NCBI GenBank assembly: GCA_947568835.1
Contig: OX387605.1
Location: 6,076,001-6,140,000, forward strand
Origin: Protonemura montana
Lineage: Eukaryota > Arthropoda > Insecta > Plecoptera > Nemouridae
DNA: 64,000 nucleotides
Direction: 5' to 3'
This document shows, piece after piece, positions 63,201 to 64,000 of this stretch. Made by a program: the position numbers and the translations under genes. Position 1 is the first letter of the stretch. Every line of letters begins with the position of its first letter. The notes under the pieces were generated by a model. It saw only the letters and a list, made by a program, of their open reading frames with translations. It was not told the origin of the DNA and made no database searches.

Positions 63201-64000
63201 CGCCATAAAACTAAAGATTTCATTAGCAGGGCTCCACTAGCAGGACTGTGGCGGACAGTTAAAGGGCACACGACGAATGTTCGGATGAGGGATGATGAGA
63301 AATGTCTTGATATGTTTCTTAGAAAGGCTAGGGCTGCAAATAACACGGAGTCGTTAAGACTCAGCTTGATTACTCGAAGATGTACTGGCTATATTGCGTC
63401 GATAAGAAAGAGTGCAACTTTTCTTTGTAGTTATATGACAAGCGACACTTTATGACGCTGTATTCGTTGATTAATGAAAGACGTTAAGGAAGAAATGTTA
63501 CGGTTTTTACTCCTATTTGACACATTCACTTAATAGAGAGCTAGCTAATGAAGAAATGAAGATATATATAATGAATATATAGCTAATGAAGCTTAATCGA
63601 TTTTAGCAAATTATTTACTAGAAGTTTCATGAAAGAGGGTAATTTGACGATAATTTGCTATACGTATACAGACAGCAAAAATAGAGTTGAATAAAAAATT
63701 GTCTCACCGAATACGGCAATGTCTTCCAGATCATAAAAATAGTTAGAGATTCATTTTGTTAAGTACTAACATTTAGGATACTTAAATTAAAGCCCACGAA
63801 CATGAAATTAAAGTGAAGCTGAACCTTTCAAGAAGGACAAGTTCAGTGGAAATGGTCTCGTCCGAAACCGTCCCAGTGCTGCAATTAGAGAAAAAAAGGG
63901 AAAACGTGAAATGTGGAAGAAGCCCCGTAAAATGACAGATAAAGCAAGTGAAACACTTAAAGAGCGGTAGCTTTACGAGAATGTAGCCTTGCCGTTTTAG
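57259..64000. other. 6.7 kb without a supported gene
   Basis: It holds a G-rich patch and inverted repeat at 57.7-57.9 kb. The frames at 58222-58410 (minus, ATG-started, 62 codons) and 62976-63455 (plus, 159 codons) show no family signature or clear splice sites. I see nothing further. Confidence 0.5.
57718..57873 (+). repeat. G-rich patch and inverted repeat
   Basis: G runs of 5 to 11 or more bases between 57718 and 57773 are close enough to form G-quadruplexes. Just after them, ggggtataagggg (57815-57827) and ccccttatacccc (57861-57873) are perfect 13-bp inverted arms separated by 33 bases. Confidence 0.7.

Noticed and set aside
63098..63455. Overlapping frames on both strands near the right end
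   Set aside because: No family signature, and both strands stay open equally, as expected from chance.
1..64000. CRISPR arrays, bacterial operons, rRNA genes, intact tRNA genes, known animal microRNAs
   Set aside because: None seen; the window has eukaryotic splice structure throughout and no match to seeds I recall.

Overview
The window reads as AT-rich, intron-rich animal nuclear DNA, most probably from an arthropod. It has no operons, no ribosome-binding-site-led genes and no bacterial or viral gene layout. The coding material I can support is a few short exons with good GT-AG borders and matching phases. The best-supported gene is an arthropod-type prickle (planar cell polarity) gene on the minus strand, and its promoter has an arthropod-style Inr plus DPE. 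I cannot name the species.

Layout. (1) Bases 1-9825 lie downstream of prickle exon 2 on the minus strand. I found no further PET or LIM exon there, so the rest of prickle should lie beyond the left edge. (2) 9826-10099 is a prickle exon carrying a CxxCxC...H cluster and the start of the PET domain. (3) 10100-21394 is an 11.3-kb intron holding a 20-base poly-C tract, an antisense TATA/Inr motif and an NPF-like open frame. (4) 21395-21606 is the first coding exon, which joins exon 2 in the correct phase, with a TATA-less core promoter at 22246. (5) 22247-48886 is a long stretch without a supported gene; it has tRNA-like Pol III fragments, poly-C tracts and a (CG)6 run. (6) 48887-51829 on the plus strand is a complete-looking six-exon gene for a 317-residue type I membrane protein with two Ig-like domains. 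All five introns are phase 1, and a poly(A) signal follows 53 bases after the stop. A Penelope-like fragment with a degenerate hammerhead-type core sits in its third intron. (7) 51888-56931 has a 35-bp tandem array. (8) 56932-57005 on the minus strand is a candidate alternative first exon whose phase fits prickle exon 2. If it is one, the Ig gene is nested in a prickle intron on the opposite strand. (9) 57259-64000 has a G-rich, hairpin-bearing patch and no supported gene.

The two genes do not form a pathway that the sequence reveals. Prickle is a cytoplasmic PET-LIM protein of the core planar polarity module. The Ig protein is a putative cell-surface receptor or adhesion molecule of a family I cannot name. 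I found no CRISPR array, tRNA gene, rRNA or intact transposon. Open frames outside the two genes are mostly chance; the few protein-like ones are listed at low confidence.
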